Origin: CAYOUV01 sp963790075
Lineage (GTDB): Bacteria; Chloroflexota; Anaerolineae; Anaerolineales; Villigracilaceae
DNA length: 64,000 nt
NCBI GenBank assembly: GCA_963790075.1
Contig: CAWBNG010000004.1
Location: 992,001-1,056,000, forward strand
Direction: 5' to 3'
Positions 1 through 7,995 of the stretch are shown piece after piece; positions within the stretch are counted from its first letter, which is position 1; each line of letters starts with the position of its first letter. Both the position numbers and the translations under genes were made by a program. Below the pieces are notes generated by a model. The model was not told where the DNA came from. It saw only the letters and a program-made list of their open reading frames with translations, and did not search any database.

Positions 1-615
1 CGCCAGGGTCAGTGCGACCGAGAGGGCGGGCACACCCAGCACCATCGAGATCAAGCCGGGAATCAGCGAATTCTGCGATTTCAGTCCGGGGTTGAACCAG
101 GTACGCACACGCAGATCAAAGGGTTGCAGGCTTGTCAGGGACATTCCCCGCGCTTGCAGCTGGGTCGTGAGCGCCTGGTTTACAAAGGCTTCAGCGCGCT
201 GGGCGATGTGGTCGACGGCAAAATTGCCACTTTGCGGTTCGGTGCCGTCGATGATGACCTGCATTGGGATACCCTTCAAGGCCTGCAAATCGCTGGCGAA
301 ACCCCGCGAAATGATCACGGCGGCCTTAATCTGCCCGTGCATCAGCATCGCTTCCACCTGGCTCATATCACGCGCGTAAGCATAAATGTCCAGGTCCTGT
401 CCGGCTGTGATCTGCTGGACGAACTGGCGCGAGGTCGGACTGTTGTCGTAATCCAGAACGGCAATCGGTACGTGCTTGATGTCGACCGTCAGAGCGTAGG
501 CCATCAACAGCAGCAGGAGGGTCGGCGTAAACAGCACCAGGATCAGGGTGCTGCGGTCGCGCAGGATGTGGTTGAATTCCTTACGGGTCACTGCCCAGAT
601 ATGTCGGATGGACAT
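1..615 (-). CDS. ABC-2 type transporter permease, 3' end outside window
   Basis: About 205 N-terminal residues are visible, and the gene runs off the left edge. The start is ATG at 615 (residues MSIRHIWAVTRKEF). A short cytosolic tail with the RKEFNHILRD motif typical of ABC-2 permeases leads into a long hydrophobic segment at about residues 20-42. An extracytoplasmic domain with VAVLDYDNSPTSRQF follows, as in the YhhJ/YbhS/YbhR type. It would form the membrane channel of the exporter whose ATPase is encoded 4 bp upstream. The substrate cannot be told. The TetR gene at the head of the operon suggests a drug or lipophilic compound efflux role. Confidence 0.9.
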   Translation of the reverse strand, partial: MSIRHIWAVTRKEFNHILRDRSTLILVLFTPTLLLLLMAYALTVDIKHVPIAVLDYDNSPTSRQFVQQITAGQDLDIYAYARDMSQVEAMLMHGQIKAAVIISRGFASDLQALKGIPMQVIIDGTEPQSGNFAVDHIAQRAEAFVNQALTTQLQARGMSLTSLQPFDLRVRTWFNPGLKSQNSLIPGLISMVLGVPALSVALTLA

Positions 616-619
616 GGTT

Positions 620-1549
620 TTACTCCTCGGCCTTGCGGATCAGCGAGATGAAGGCTTCTTCCATCCGCGCCGGGGCGATGCGCGCACTGCGGTAATTGAT
701 GTGGGATTTTTTCAAAGCGCGTTCGATCTCGGGCAGGCGCTTCTTGCCGGAATCGACCAGCAGGTGCAGCGACTCGCCAAATGTCTGCACTTCTCGGACT
801 CCGGGGAGGCCGGCTACCGTTTTCTGGGCCGATTTCCAATCCTCGGGTTGCAGCTCGATCACATCCCCTTCGAGCCTGCCGCGGATGGCTTGGGGTGTGT
901 CGCACTCGATCAGTTTTCCGTTGTATATCAAGCCCACCCGCGAGCAGCGGTCGGCTTCGTCCATGTAGGGCGTGCTGACCAGGATGGTCGTGCCTCCAAG
1001 GTGCAATCCGGTCAGGATGTTCCAGAATTCGCGGCGCGAGATCGGGTCCACGCCGGTGGTGGGTTCGTCCAGCAGGAGGATTTCTGGCTGGTGGATCAGT
1101 GTGCAGGCCAGGCCCAGTTTCTTCTGCATGCCGCCGGATAGTTGCGCGGCGCGGCGATCTTTGAAATCCGTCAGGCCGGCGAAAGACAACAGGCGTTCGG
1201 TGCGCTCGCCCCGGGCCTGAGAGGTGACGTCGAACAATTCGGCGAAGAACTGCAGATTTTCCAGCACTGATAGTTCCCCGTACAGGCTGAATTGCTGCGC
1301 CATGTAACCGACGTGCGGTTTGATCGCCTCAGCTTGGGACTTGAGATCAAGTCCCAGGATGGTCGCCTGACCGTCGCTGATATCCAACAATCCCGCCAGC
1401 AGGCGCAGGGTGGTTGTCTTGCCGGCGCCGTCCGGACCGACCAGCCCGAAAAGTTCACCGGGCGCAATCGACAGATCCAGCCCGTCCACGGCGCGTGTCG
1501 CCTTGAAGTCGCGTGTCAGACCGTGGGTCTCAATGATGGGAGTTGTCAT
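620..1549 (-). CDS. ABC transporter ATP-binding protein (ABC-2 exporter, YbhF type)
   Basis: A 309-residue cytosolic nucleotide-binding subunit. Visible motifs: Walker A GPDGAGKTT near residue 40, Q-loop region YMAQQFSLY, signature LSGGM near 140, Walker B ILLLDEPTTGVDP near 160, and a histidine-switch segment with serine (LVSTPYMDE) where many ABC proteins have histidine. The C-terminal 80 residues form the extra domain seen in drug-export ATPases. It lies 4 bp before the permease, so the pair is almost certainly translated together. It powers export through that permease; the substrate is unknown. Confidence 0.93.
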   Translation of the reverse strand: MTTPIIETHGLTRDFKATRAVDGLDLSIAPGELFGLVGPDGAGKTTTLRLLAGLLDISDGQATILGLDLKSQAEAIKPHVGYMAQQFSLYGELSVLENLQFFAELFDVTSQARGERTERLLSFAGLTDFKDRRAAQLSGGMQKKLGLACTLIHQPEILLLDEPTTGVDPISRREFWNILTGLHLGGTTILVSTPYMDEADRCSRVGLIYNGKLIECDTPQAIRGRLEGDVIELQPEDWKSAQKTVAGLPGVREVQTFGESLHLLVDSGKKRLPEIERALKKSHINYRSARIAPARMEEAFISLIRKAEE

Positions 1550-1612
1550 CTTTTATCCATGTCGTAACGACTTCAGTTGATCTAAAAAGATGCTAAAGCC
1601 GTTTCCTGGTAA

Positions 1613-1882
1613 TTATTTCTTGGCTGCGCGAATGATCCACAGCACAATCAGAGCGCCTAGAGCCGGTTCAAGCGCTACGCCCAGGTTACGCATGGTGATG
1701 CTGAAGCCCATCGCCGGAATGACGAACCAGTCCATAAAACCGACGGCCACGGCGGTGATCACCGCTGCAATGTAATCGCCCTGCACGCCGATCGGGCGCT
1801 TGTCTTTCCAGATCAGACCACCGACCCAACCCATGACCAGGCCGACCACGATCATTGCAACAATCAGAATTAGGATATCCAT
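1613..1882 (-). CDS. small membrane protein with three hydrophobic segments
   Basis: An 89-residue protein of unknown function. I start it at ATG 1882 because AAAGGAG lies 7-8 nt upstream; a longer reading would overlap the gene before it. The protein is nearly all hydrophobic: segments at about residues 2-22, 38-55 and 68-84, with a short charged loop IWKDKRPIGVQGDY and a basic end RAAKK. The opening recalls the GlsB/YeaQ/YmgE small membrane proteins, but the match is loose. It sits between the F420-type reductase gene and the ABC exporter in the TetR-led operon. Confidence 0.7.
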   Translation of the reverse strand: MDILILIVAMIVVGLVMGWVGGLIWKDKRPIGVQGDYIAAVITAVAVGFMDWFVIPAMGFSITMRNLGVALEPALGALIVLWIIRAAKK

Positions 1883-1904
1883 TTTACGTACTCCTTTGTG
1901 AAAG

Positions 1905-2393
1905 TTATTCCCTCGCAAGAGGGTGGAACGCTACCATTGGCATTTTCTGCGCAATCCGGGCTGGGGCATCGCTGCCTGGCTTTAAACGTTCGCCCAGGAA
2001 CAAACCACTTAATTCACTGAAAGCCAGCGGGTGTTCGTGCGCGTAGGTTTGCATGAGGCCAGTGGCCTTCTCCAGGGGGATGAATTCTGCCCGTGTCTGG
2101 AATTTTCTGCCACCAACCTGGATACTGACCTCCGGAGTTTGCCGGATGTTTTGGTACCAGTCGGCTTTCTCTCCCCAACCGGAAACGATGTAATAGGTAT
2201 CTGTTTCCTTATCGTGCTGAACCACTTCGACCACGGTTTGCCGTGCCAGGCCGCTTTTCCGGCCGGTGTGGGTCAGCATCAGGAAGCGATTGCCCAGCAG
2301 CCAGCCTAAGTGGGCGCGATAAAGCCAGATGGGCAGGCGCAATCCCAAACGAAGTATTTTGCTGGGTGGCGCGTCAACGATGGATTTGCTCAT
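1905..2393 (-). CDS. nitroreductase/deazaflavin-dependent oxidoreductase family protein (DUF385)
   Basis: A 162-residue protein of the split beta-barrel DDN/DUF385 family. Proteins of this family often bind the deazaflavin cofactor F420 or related flavins and reduce diverse substrates. Family marks seen: the strand-turn LTHTGRKSGLARQTVVEVV near residues 40-58, YYIVSGWGEKADWYQNIRQTPEV in the middle, and the distal segment AFSELSGLFLG. No signal peptide. It lies in the TetR-led operon, 39 bp after the methyltransferase-like gene. A second family member is at 51059. The substrate is unknown. Confidence 0.85.
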   Translation of the reverse strand: MSKSIVDAPPSKILRLGLRLPIWLYRAHLGWLLGNRFLMLTHTGRKSGLARQTVVEVVQHDKETDTYYIVSGWGEKADWYQNIRQTPEVSIQVGGRKFQTRAEFIPLEKATGLMQTYAHEHPLAFSELSGLFLGERLKPGSDAPARIAQKMPMVAFHPLARE

Positions 2394-2432
2394 GAATTAC
2401 TAACTCCTTACACTCATGGCTGGTTGATTCCC

Positions 2433-3020
2433 TTAACTCCACTTTGGAAAATACATGCCCGTATTTTCCATATAGACCTGATAATCTTTACCGTAGCGGA
2501 TGAGCAGATCGTGTTCTTCTGCCCTGCTCATCAGGTGAAAGAACGGCAGCCAGATAATAGAGTAAATGGCGAGGAATGGAGAGTGGCACAGGAAGGCAAA
2601 TACCCACCAGTACCACACTTCTCCGGCAGCCTGTGGGTGGCGGATCTGCTGGTAGATGCCGCCGTAAAGTCTGTGCTCTTTCTTGACCAGCATGGTTTCC
2701 TCGCCAGCGTCGAGCATGCCGCGTGCGAACAGAATACCGGAAGGGATGGCGATCAGGATTGCGATCAATGCCGAAATCCAGTAAGGCCAGGGGAAGACAC
2801 GCGGCAGAGGCAACGGGATGGGATAAAAAGCGTACACCACGTAGTTAACGCCTGCCAGGGTCATGAAAATTGCCGAGAAAGCGCGGTAACGCGTGCATTT
2901 GGCATAGGCGGCGACCCCGATTTTCTTTTCGAGCACTGCTGGCCCGGCGCTTTTAATGTAATAGAACAGTGTCAGAAAAGTTGCTAGCAATAGAATTGCG
3001 AGATTAAGCCAGGCGATCAT
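2433..3020 (-). CDS. isoprenylcysteine carboxyl methyltransferase-like membrane protein
   Basis: A 195-residue integral membrane protein with about five hydrophobic segments. The second half carries the family signature: GIYQQIRHPQAAGEVWYWW at about residues 118-136 and EEHDLLIRYGKDYQVYMENTGMYFP near the end. These match the S-adenosylmethionine-binding part of ICMT/PEMT-like enzymes. Bacterial members methylate lipids or small molecules, and the substrate here is not known. It is 9 bp downstream of a membrane protein gene and belongs to the TetR-led operon. A truncated relative sits at 38069. Confidence 0.82.
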   Translation of the reverse strand: MIAWLNLAILLLATFLTLFYYIKSAGPAVLEKKIGVAAYAKCTRYRAFSAIFMTLAGVNYVVYAFYPIPLPLPRVFPWPYWISALIAILIAIPSGILFARGMLDAGEETMLVKKEHRLYGGIYQQIRHPQAAGEVWYWWVFAFLCHSPFLAIYSIIWLPFFHLMSRAEEHDLLIRYGKDYQVYMENTGMYFPKWS

Positions 3021-3029
3021 TGCAAACTT

Positions 3030-3482
3030 CTATTTGTGGATTTCGGAAACCAGGGGAACGTTGCCTAAAAAGCCAAGTAACAAGGCAACGACGACGAACA
3101 AACTCAGCAACATGTCGAGCCCGCCCAGGGGCAGGAAGAAGATGGCACTCAGGATGGTTATTGTGCTTATGAAGATTCCCAGCCAGAATCCCCACAGTCG
3201 GTTGCGCAGGACGCCGACGGCCGCCAAAAAACGTCCGGCGGCAAAGAACATGAATACAGGGAACAAAACGATCGTCTGGTGGTCCATCAGCTTTCCAATT
3301 TCTGGAAAGGTCCAATTCAGATGGATGTAGGGGAGCAGCCCGGCTTGTACAATCAACAAGTACAGGCTGTCCCCGGCCTCGCCGAGGCCGTAGATCAGCA
3401 TGGTCAGACCAGCCGCCAGGAGCCAACCGTTTTGGCGGATGAAGGGGTCTATCCATTTTTTTTCATTCTCGTGGGCATTCAT
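3030..3482 (-). CDS. hypothetical membrane protein, four transmembrane segments
   Basis: A 150-residue protein. I use the ATG at 3482 (MNAHENEKKW), which has GGAAGG upstream; the longer frame begins inside the previous gene. A hydrophilic N-terminus (NEKKWIDPFIRQNGW) is followed by four hydrophobic stretches at about residues 18-38, 68-85, 88-115 and 120-140. No family was recognised. It lies 13 bp after the cysteine-rich membrane protein gene and 9 bp before the ICMT-like gene, so it is in the same operon. Confidence 0.7.
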   Translation of the reverse strand: MNAHENEKKWIDPFIRQNGWLLAAGLTMLIYGLGEAGDSLYLLIVQAGLLPYIHLNWTFPEIGKLMDHQTIVLFPVFMFFAAGRFLAAVGVLRNRLWGFWLGIFISTITILSAIFFLPLGGLDMLLSLFVVVALLLGFLGNVPLVSEIHK

Positions 3483-3495
3483 CTCATTTTCCTTC

Positions 3496-4116
3496 CTATC
3501 GGTCCAGTCCCTTGGCTTGCCACGCCTGGGCAATCACCGGATTGCGCCTGAAAAATTCAGCGCGGACTTTTTCGTCAACATTGTTGAGCGGGCAGGCGAA
3601 GTTCATGCACTCTGAACAATAAGACCGTTTCAGCGTCGCGAAGAAACTGGCAACTGTCAGGCTGAAGACAACCAGCAAGAGCCACTGCAAACCTATCAGC
3701 AGGAAAACCAAAGGGTATCCAAAGATGAGTGCAAGACCCGTTTCGAAGATAATCTTTTCGGAAGTGTTCATCGGGCCGGGACGATATTGCCACAAGCGCG
3801 GCGATCCGTAATTAGCCCAGCATTGCAGGCTCTTGCCGGGTTCCGCATAATGCGGACAATGGGAGCACATTACCCGGATTTCGACAAATCCGAAATAGCC
3901 GAAAGCCATCAGCAACCACGGAATCAGCCACCAGGCGTTGAACTGAACGATGCCAGCGCCTCCGATGATGAAAATCGGGAAACCGAGAAAAAGGAAGGCG
4001 GTCAGGTCGCGGCCGTGGAAATGGCAGTGCACATCTTTGCTCACCGGGCAACCCTCGCAGTTTTCAGCTGTGCAGGTGGTTAGTGGGCGCTGGGGATCCA
4101 AGAACATGTGGGTCAT
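3496..4116 (-). CDS. cysteine-rich four-helix membrane protein
   Basis: A 206-residue protein read from ATG 4116 (MTHMFLDPQRP), with GAGG about 10 nt upstream. It has three cysteine clusters: C15, C20, C23 and C31 in the N-terminal tail; CSHCPHYAEPGKSLQCW in the loop after the second helix; and CSECMNFACPLNNV near the C-terminus. Two pairs of hydrophobic helices separate them. The spacing suggests metal or iron-sulfur binding on one face of the membrane. It is the first gene after tetR in the operon. I do not recognise a named family with a known function. Confidence 0.72.
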   Translation of the reverse strand: MTHMFLDPQRPLTTCTAENCEGCPVSKDVHCHFHGRDLTAFLFLGFPIFIIGGAGIVQFNAWWLIPWLLMAFGYFGFVEIRVMCSHCPHYAEPGKSLQCWANYGSPRLWQYRPGPMNTSEKIIFETGLALIFGYPLVFLLIGLQWLLLVVFSLTVASFFATLKRSYCSECMNFACPLNNVDEKVRAEFFRRNPVIAQAWQAKGLDR

Positions 4117-4190
4117 TGGAACATTTTCCTCAGACGGTTTATGAAAACTGAGCACTTTATCTTTTTAGTCATAAGAAATATTCCCAGGTC

Positions 4191-4793
4191 TCAGGTCCGA
4201 GTCTGAACGCCTTCGAGTAGCAGTTTGATGCTGGAGCGAATATGACGTTCTACGTCTATCCGGCTATTGTCATAGACCCACAGAAGAACGGTTCCCTCAA
4301 AAATTGCTCCGGCGGCAATGGCTACCTCTTGCGCGTCCACGGGCCGGAATTCACCAGAGTCGATACCGCGCTGGACGATGGGAACCAGGGAGTTCATATA
4401 TGTGCTGAAATACTGCTTCAGGGCTTTTTGCACGATGGTATTGCGGAAAGCCAAGGCCAGGAATTCGTAGGCGATCGGCATCATGCGTAACATCAGTTTG
4501 TAGTCGCGAATGGCAGCTTCGGTAAACTGCAGGATCGCTTCTGTGGCGCTATGTTCAATATTTTTATGAGCATCAAATTGCTCGAACATGTCTCCAAAAA
4601 TGCGGTCTAAGATTGCGATGATCAAGTCATCCTTGCTCTTGAAGTACCAATATAGCGAGCCTTTGCTTAGCCCTGTTTTTTTAGCGATGTCATCCATGCG
4701 TGCATTATCCAGGCCTTTGCGGGTAAAGACTTCTTCTGCAGCATCCAGGATCTGTTGTTTGCGTTCTTTGCTTACGTCTGGTCTGGGGGACAT
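4191..4793 (-). CDS. TetR family transcriptional regulator
   Basis: A 200-residue regulator. The N-terminal helix-turn-helix is clear: ILDAAEEVFTRKGLDNARMDDIAKKTGLSKG continuing to SLYWYFKSKDDLI, residues about 15-58. The remainder is the ligand-binding dimerisation domain. It is the first gene of a same-strand run of eight genes ending in the ABC exporter, with a perfect palindrome 34 bp upstream of its start. The likely role is an autorepressor that releases the operon on binding a small toxic molecule. Family and operon logic are established; the ligand is unknown. Confidence 0.93.
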   Translation of the reverse strand: MSPRPDVSKERKQQILDAAEEVFTRKGLDNARMDDIAKKTGLSKGSLYWYFKSKDDLIIAILDRIFGDMFEQFDAHKNIEHSATEAILQFTEAAIRDYKLMLRMMPIAYEFLALAFRNTIVQKALKQYFSTYMNSLVPIVQRGIDSGEFRPVDAQEVAIAAGAIFEGTVLLWVYDNSRIDVERHIRSSIKLLLEGVQTRT

Positions 4794-4826
4794 GTCTTAG
4801 TCTCGAAAATCTTCTTTTAGTAATAT

Positions 4827-4840
4827 ACTGACCGGTCAGT
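4827..4840. promoter_or_regulatory. TetR operator, 14-bp perfect palindrome
   Basis: ACTGACCGGTCAGT is its own reverse complement and is followed by another CAGT. This is the common AcrR/TetR-type operator shape (GACC/GGTC core). It sits just upstream of the tetR gene at 4793, so it most likely mediates autorepression of the whole operon. Confidence 0.85.
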
Positions 4841-4950
4841 CAGTTATTATTATAATCATTTTCGTTTGAAAGTCAAGAGAAATATCCAAGAATTTCCCCA
4901 AAAAGGAATGTAGAGAATTTGGTTCGAAAGGGAGGTGTTAGAATAGGATT

Positions 4951-6468
4951 ATGAGCAAGAAAATTGAAAAGGATTTACAAATGGATCCCCTGATTGTGAT
5001 TGTATCTAATCGCGGCCCATTTTCTTTTAAAGCTTCAAAAAACGAAGAATTCAAGGTCAAACGCGGGGCGGGTGGATTGATAACGGCTCTGGGTGCGCTG
5101 GCGCAGCAGCACGAAGTCCTGTGGGTTGCGGCAGCCATGGACAAGGATGATATGCACTGGGCGCAATCCAATCAAGGTCAGGCCCAGGTGGTTGAAGGTA
5201 TCCGTTTGAAACTGATCCAACCATCCAAATCAGCCTACCGCGGCTACTACAACGTGATTGCCAATCCATTGTTATGGTTCATCCAACATCAATTATGGGA
5301 TACGCCGCGTAATCCCAGCATCACGCACGAAACCTGGGCTGCCTGGGATAAAGGTTATGTGCCGATTAATAAGGCCTTCGCTGAAGCGGTCGCAGAGAGC
5401 GTCCGGGATGAGGATCGACCGGTTATCGTCCTGCCGCAGGACTATCACTTGTATTTGTTGCCGCATTACCTGCGCAAGTTATTAGGGTCGCGAGTCCAAA
5501 TCCAGCCGTTTGTCCACATTCCCTGGCCGGGACCTGACGCCTGGCGCGTCCTGCCATCCCAAATGCGTGATGAGATCCTGACCAGTTTGCTCGAAGCTGA
5601 CCGGATTGGCTTTCAAACCCAGAAGGATGCCTTTAATTTTGTTCAGACCTGCCGCTTTTACATACCGGATGCGCATTCGCGCGGTACGCGCGATACGGTC
5701 TATTACCAGGATCGGGCGGTGAGGGCCCTGGCCTATCCAATCTCGATCGATACTGAAAAAGTGACCTCTATTGCTGAAGATCCCCAGATCTATCCGATCA
5801 AATCACAGCTTTACAATTTTGTGGGAGACCGAAAGCTGATCCTGCGAGTGGATCGGATCGAACCGAGCAAGAATATTTTGCGCGGTCTGGAGGCTTACCA
5901 GGAGTTACTGATCACGCATCCGGAGCATCGCGGCAAGGTGCAAATGATGGCCTTACTCGTGCCATCGCGGATGGAGGTGGGCGAATACCAGGATTACCTG
6001 CGCGACATCATGTCCGAAGCGGGCATGATCAATGCCAATTTCAGCGATCAATATTGGGAACCGGTGCGGATTGTGGTGGGGGATAATTACGCACGCGCTA
6101 TTGCTGCCATGCAGTTGTTCGATGTGCTACTCGTCAATCCACTGTCGGATGGTATGAATCTGGTCGCTAAGGAAGGCGTGATGGTCAATCATAAAGACGG
6201 CGTGTTGGTCCTGTCGGAATTCGCCGGAGCATTCTATGAATTGGGGGAGTTCGCGCTCACAGTTTCACCCTTCGATATTTACGGCACTGCAAATGCCATT
6301 CACCAGGCTCTGACCATGCCCCCCGAAGAAAAACGTCGACGTTCGGAAGCCCTGAAAGCGATCGTCACGAAAGCCGATATCCGTCGCTGGTTCTCGGATC
6401 AGGTCGAGGATGTCATGCGCGCCTTTAGCAGCCAGGCCAAGAAAGACTCGACTTCCGGTAAACCATAA
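4951..6468 (+). CDS. otsA: GT20 family alpha,alpha-trehalose-phosphate synthase
   Basis: A 505-residue cytosolic glycosyltransferase that makes trehalose 6-phosphate from a nucleotide-glucose and glucose 6-phosphate. Motifs: SNRGP near residue 20, GAGGL near 40, HIPWPGPDAWRVLP near 190, GFQTQKDAF, RVDRIEPSKNI near 300, and the donor-binding block NPLSDGMNLVAKE followed by VLVLSEFAGAFYEL. ATG 4981 is an equally good start: AAAAGGA lies 7 nt before it and it places SNRGP at the usual distance. The SD-like GGGAGG before 4951 is about 15 nt away. It converges with otsB, whose 3' end it overlaps. A glucosylglycerol-phosphate synthase role is the main alternative, but the phosphatase partner fits trehalose. 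Confidence 0.88.
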   Translation: MSKKIEKDLQMDPLIVIVSNRGPFSFKASKNEEFKVKRGAGGLITALGALAQQHEVLWVAAAMDKDDMHWAQSNQGQAQVVEGIRLKLIQPSKSAYRGYYNVIANPLLWFIQHQLWDTPRNPSITHETWAAWDKGYVPINKAFAEAVAESVRDEDRPVIVLPQDYHLYLLPHYLRKLLGSRVQIQPFVHIPWPGPDAWRVLPSQMRDEILTSLLEADRIGFQTQKDAFNFVQTCRFYIPDAHSRGTRDTVYYQDRAVRALAYPISIDTEKVTSIAEDPQIYPIKSQLYNFVGDRKLILRVDRIEPSKNILRGLEAYQELLITHPEHRGKVQMMALLVPSRMEVGEYQDYLRDIMSEAGMINANFSDQYWEPVRIVVGDNYARAIAAMQLFDVLLVNPLSDGMNLVAKEGVMVNHKDGVLVLSEFAGAFYELGEFALTVSPFDIYGTANAIHQALTMPPEEKRRRSEALKAIVTKADIRRWFSDQVEDVMRAFSSQAKKDSTSGKP

Positions 6469-7208
6469 ATCAGGAAATCCGCGTTTGAGAGTACAGTTTC
6501 GGGTGTGCCATTCGATTTGACACCCAGTCCGTAGGCGCGGCACGAACCGTCTGTGCGCAGGTCGCGGGCGGCTTGCAAAGCGGCGATGTCAGTTGTATCG
6601 TCCCCCAGGTATAGGGCCGCCTCCAGTCGATAATCCCTAACCAGCCCTCGAAAAGCTGTGCCCTTGTCGATTTTTATTGGCGGGCGGAATTCGAATACCC
6701 GACGTCCTTCGCTCAGCCACAGGCCGTGGCTGTTTGCCAATTGCTCCAATATGGGCTGCAATGCGCTGGCGACCTGATCCGGTTGCTTCGCCTGACGGTA
6801 GTGCAGCGAAAGTGTCGCGCCCTTATCCTCGAGCAGCATTCCCGGTTGTAAGAATGCCTGGATATCCGCCCGGGCTTTTTCCAAGGCCGGGCGATACCGG
6901 CTGGCTTCGGGATGGACTTGGAACTGCCCGTCGACCCAACGCTCCAGGCCGTGATTGCCGATGTAGACCAAACCCGGCAGGTTGAGACGTGCGTGAACGT
7001 CCTCGGCCGAACGGCCGGAGATGACAGCCACCAGCGGCAGGCTGAACTCGAGCCGGGACAACAATTCGCGATTACGCGGGGTGACTTGAGCCGCTTCTGG
7101 CTGGTCAACGATCGGACTGATGGTACCGTCCACATCGGTGATCAGGCCCAGGCGTCCCGGTTGAGCCGCCAGATCAGTCAGGATGGGTAGTGCTTCTCGC
7201 CAGTGCAT
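6399..7208 (-). CDS. otsB: trehalose-6-phosphate phosphatase
   Basis: A 269-residue HAD-superfamily phosphatase that removes the phosphate from trehalose 6-phosphate. HAD motif I is DVDGTISPI near residue 25, motif II is VISGRS near 63, the lysine region is PPIKIDKGTA, and motif IV is YLGDDTTD near 197. GNHGLERW and the C-terminal LPEVESFLAWL are typical of OtsB. I choose ATG 7208; the frame can open one codon earlier at a TTG. No good ribosome binding site is seen. It is transcribed towards otsA and the last 70 bp of both genes overlap on opposite strands. Confidence 0.92.
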   Translation of the reverse strand: MHWREALPILTDLAAQPGRLGLITDVDGTISPIVDQPEAAQVTPRNRELLSRLEFSLPLVAVISGRSAEDVHARLNLPGLVYIGNHGLERWVDGQFQVHPEASRYRPALEKARADIQAFLQPGMLLEDKGATLSLHYRQAKQPDQVASALQPILEQLANSHGLWLSEGRRVFEFRPPIKIDKGTAFRGLVRDYRLEAALYLGDDTTDIAALQAARDLRTDGSCRAYGLGVKSNGTPETVLSNADFLIYGLPEVESFLAWLLKARMTSST

Positions 7209-7325
7209 CAAGAGGATGATACCATGCCGGCTTGAAAGCGTTCAATCCCCTTCACCAACAAAGTTGAAGAAAAAGCCTGGCAATCAGGTTGTGATGGGAG
7301 AAGCAAAAGAATGCCAGTTTTCTAA

Positions 7326-7814
7326 TCACGGTACGACAGAAATTGTCAGCGAAACCGTGCCTCCCTGATTTGAACCGTCAAACACGGTCAGGGTGAATTG
7401 GCCATTTTGATTGAGGGCAATCTCGGCCTGGTTGCTACCATTTACGGCAGTATTCAGCGGAGGACTGTAGGCTGACTTGCCATCCGGGAACTCCAGAGAA
7501 CCGTAAGGTTGGATGGTAGCGTTGGGGGCAGTCAGTTCAATGCGGATTTTCTGGATGTAGGTAGCTTCAAAAATTACGTCAGTGCCTCCTCCACCTCCTG
7601 GGATCTTGACTGTGCGGCTGACCAGTACCGGTGACGAAGGCGGGAGGCCGGTTCCATTGTTTCCAAATGGCCCCGGTGCGCTCGGTTGAGATTCACCCGG
7701 CTGAGTTGCTTGTGGTGGTTGAGACTGCGGCGCGGATGGATTAATGGTACACCCGCTCAGGAACACGATCACTAAGGCCAATGCAAGTTTTTGAAGAAAT
7801 CTTGGGTTATGCAT
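7326..7814 (-). CDS. putative lipoprotein with small beta-rich domain
   Basis: A 162-residue exported lipoprotein. The signal peptide ends in the lipobox LSGC with the lipidated cysteine at residue 22. A proline/glutamine-rich linker (about residues 25-60) follows, then a C-terminal domain with alternating hydrophobic strands (IRIELTAPNATIQPYG, QFTLTVFDGSNQGGTVSLTISV) that looks like an Ig-like fold. GAAGGAG precedes the start. No specific function can be assigned. It stands alone between otsB and the arsR operon. Confidence 0.75.
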   Translation of the reverse strand: MHNPRFLQKLALALVIVFLSGCTINPSAPQSQPPQATQPGESQPSAPGPFGNNGTGLPPSSPVLVSRTVKIPGGGGGTDVIFEATYIQKIRIELTAPNATIQPYGSLEFPDGKSAYSPPLNTAVNGSNQAEIALNQNGQFTLTVFDGSNQGGTVSLTISVVP

Positions 7815-7943
7815 TTCATCTCCTTCGGTTGCTTATCGGGTCGGTGTCCAGGTCGTCGTTTTTGGGGGTATGGCTGACTGTGCGCAATCTTGCGCCCGGA
7901 CATACCTTACCCAAACCAGTTTCAAGCATGATACCATTTTAAA

Positions 7944-7977
7944 ACAAAACCGTCTCCTTTCCAGGGGACGGTTTTGT
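7944..7977 (-). terminator. intrinsic terminator of the permease operon
   Basis: A 14-bp stem (ACAAAACCGTCTCC pairing with GGGGACGGTTTTGT, one G-T wobble) around the loop TTTCCA. On the minus strand it is followed by TTTTAAAA-type sequence. It lies just past the stop of the ArsP-type permease gene. Confidence 0.8.
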
Positions 7978-7995
7978 CGTTTGATCGGGTCGTGT

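Noticed and set aside
92..1141. Plus-strand open frames over the ABC exporter genes
   Set aside because: They are shadows of the clear minus-strand permease and ATPase genes and show no domains.
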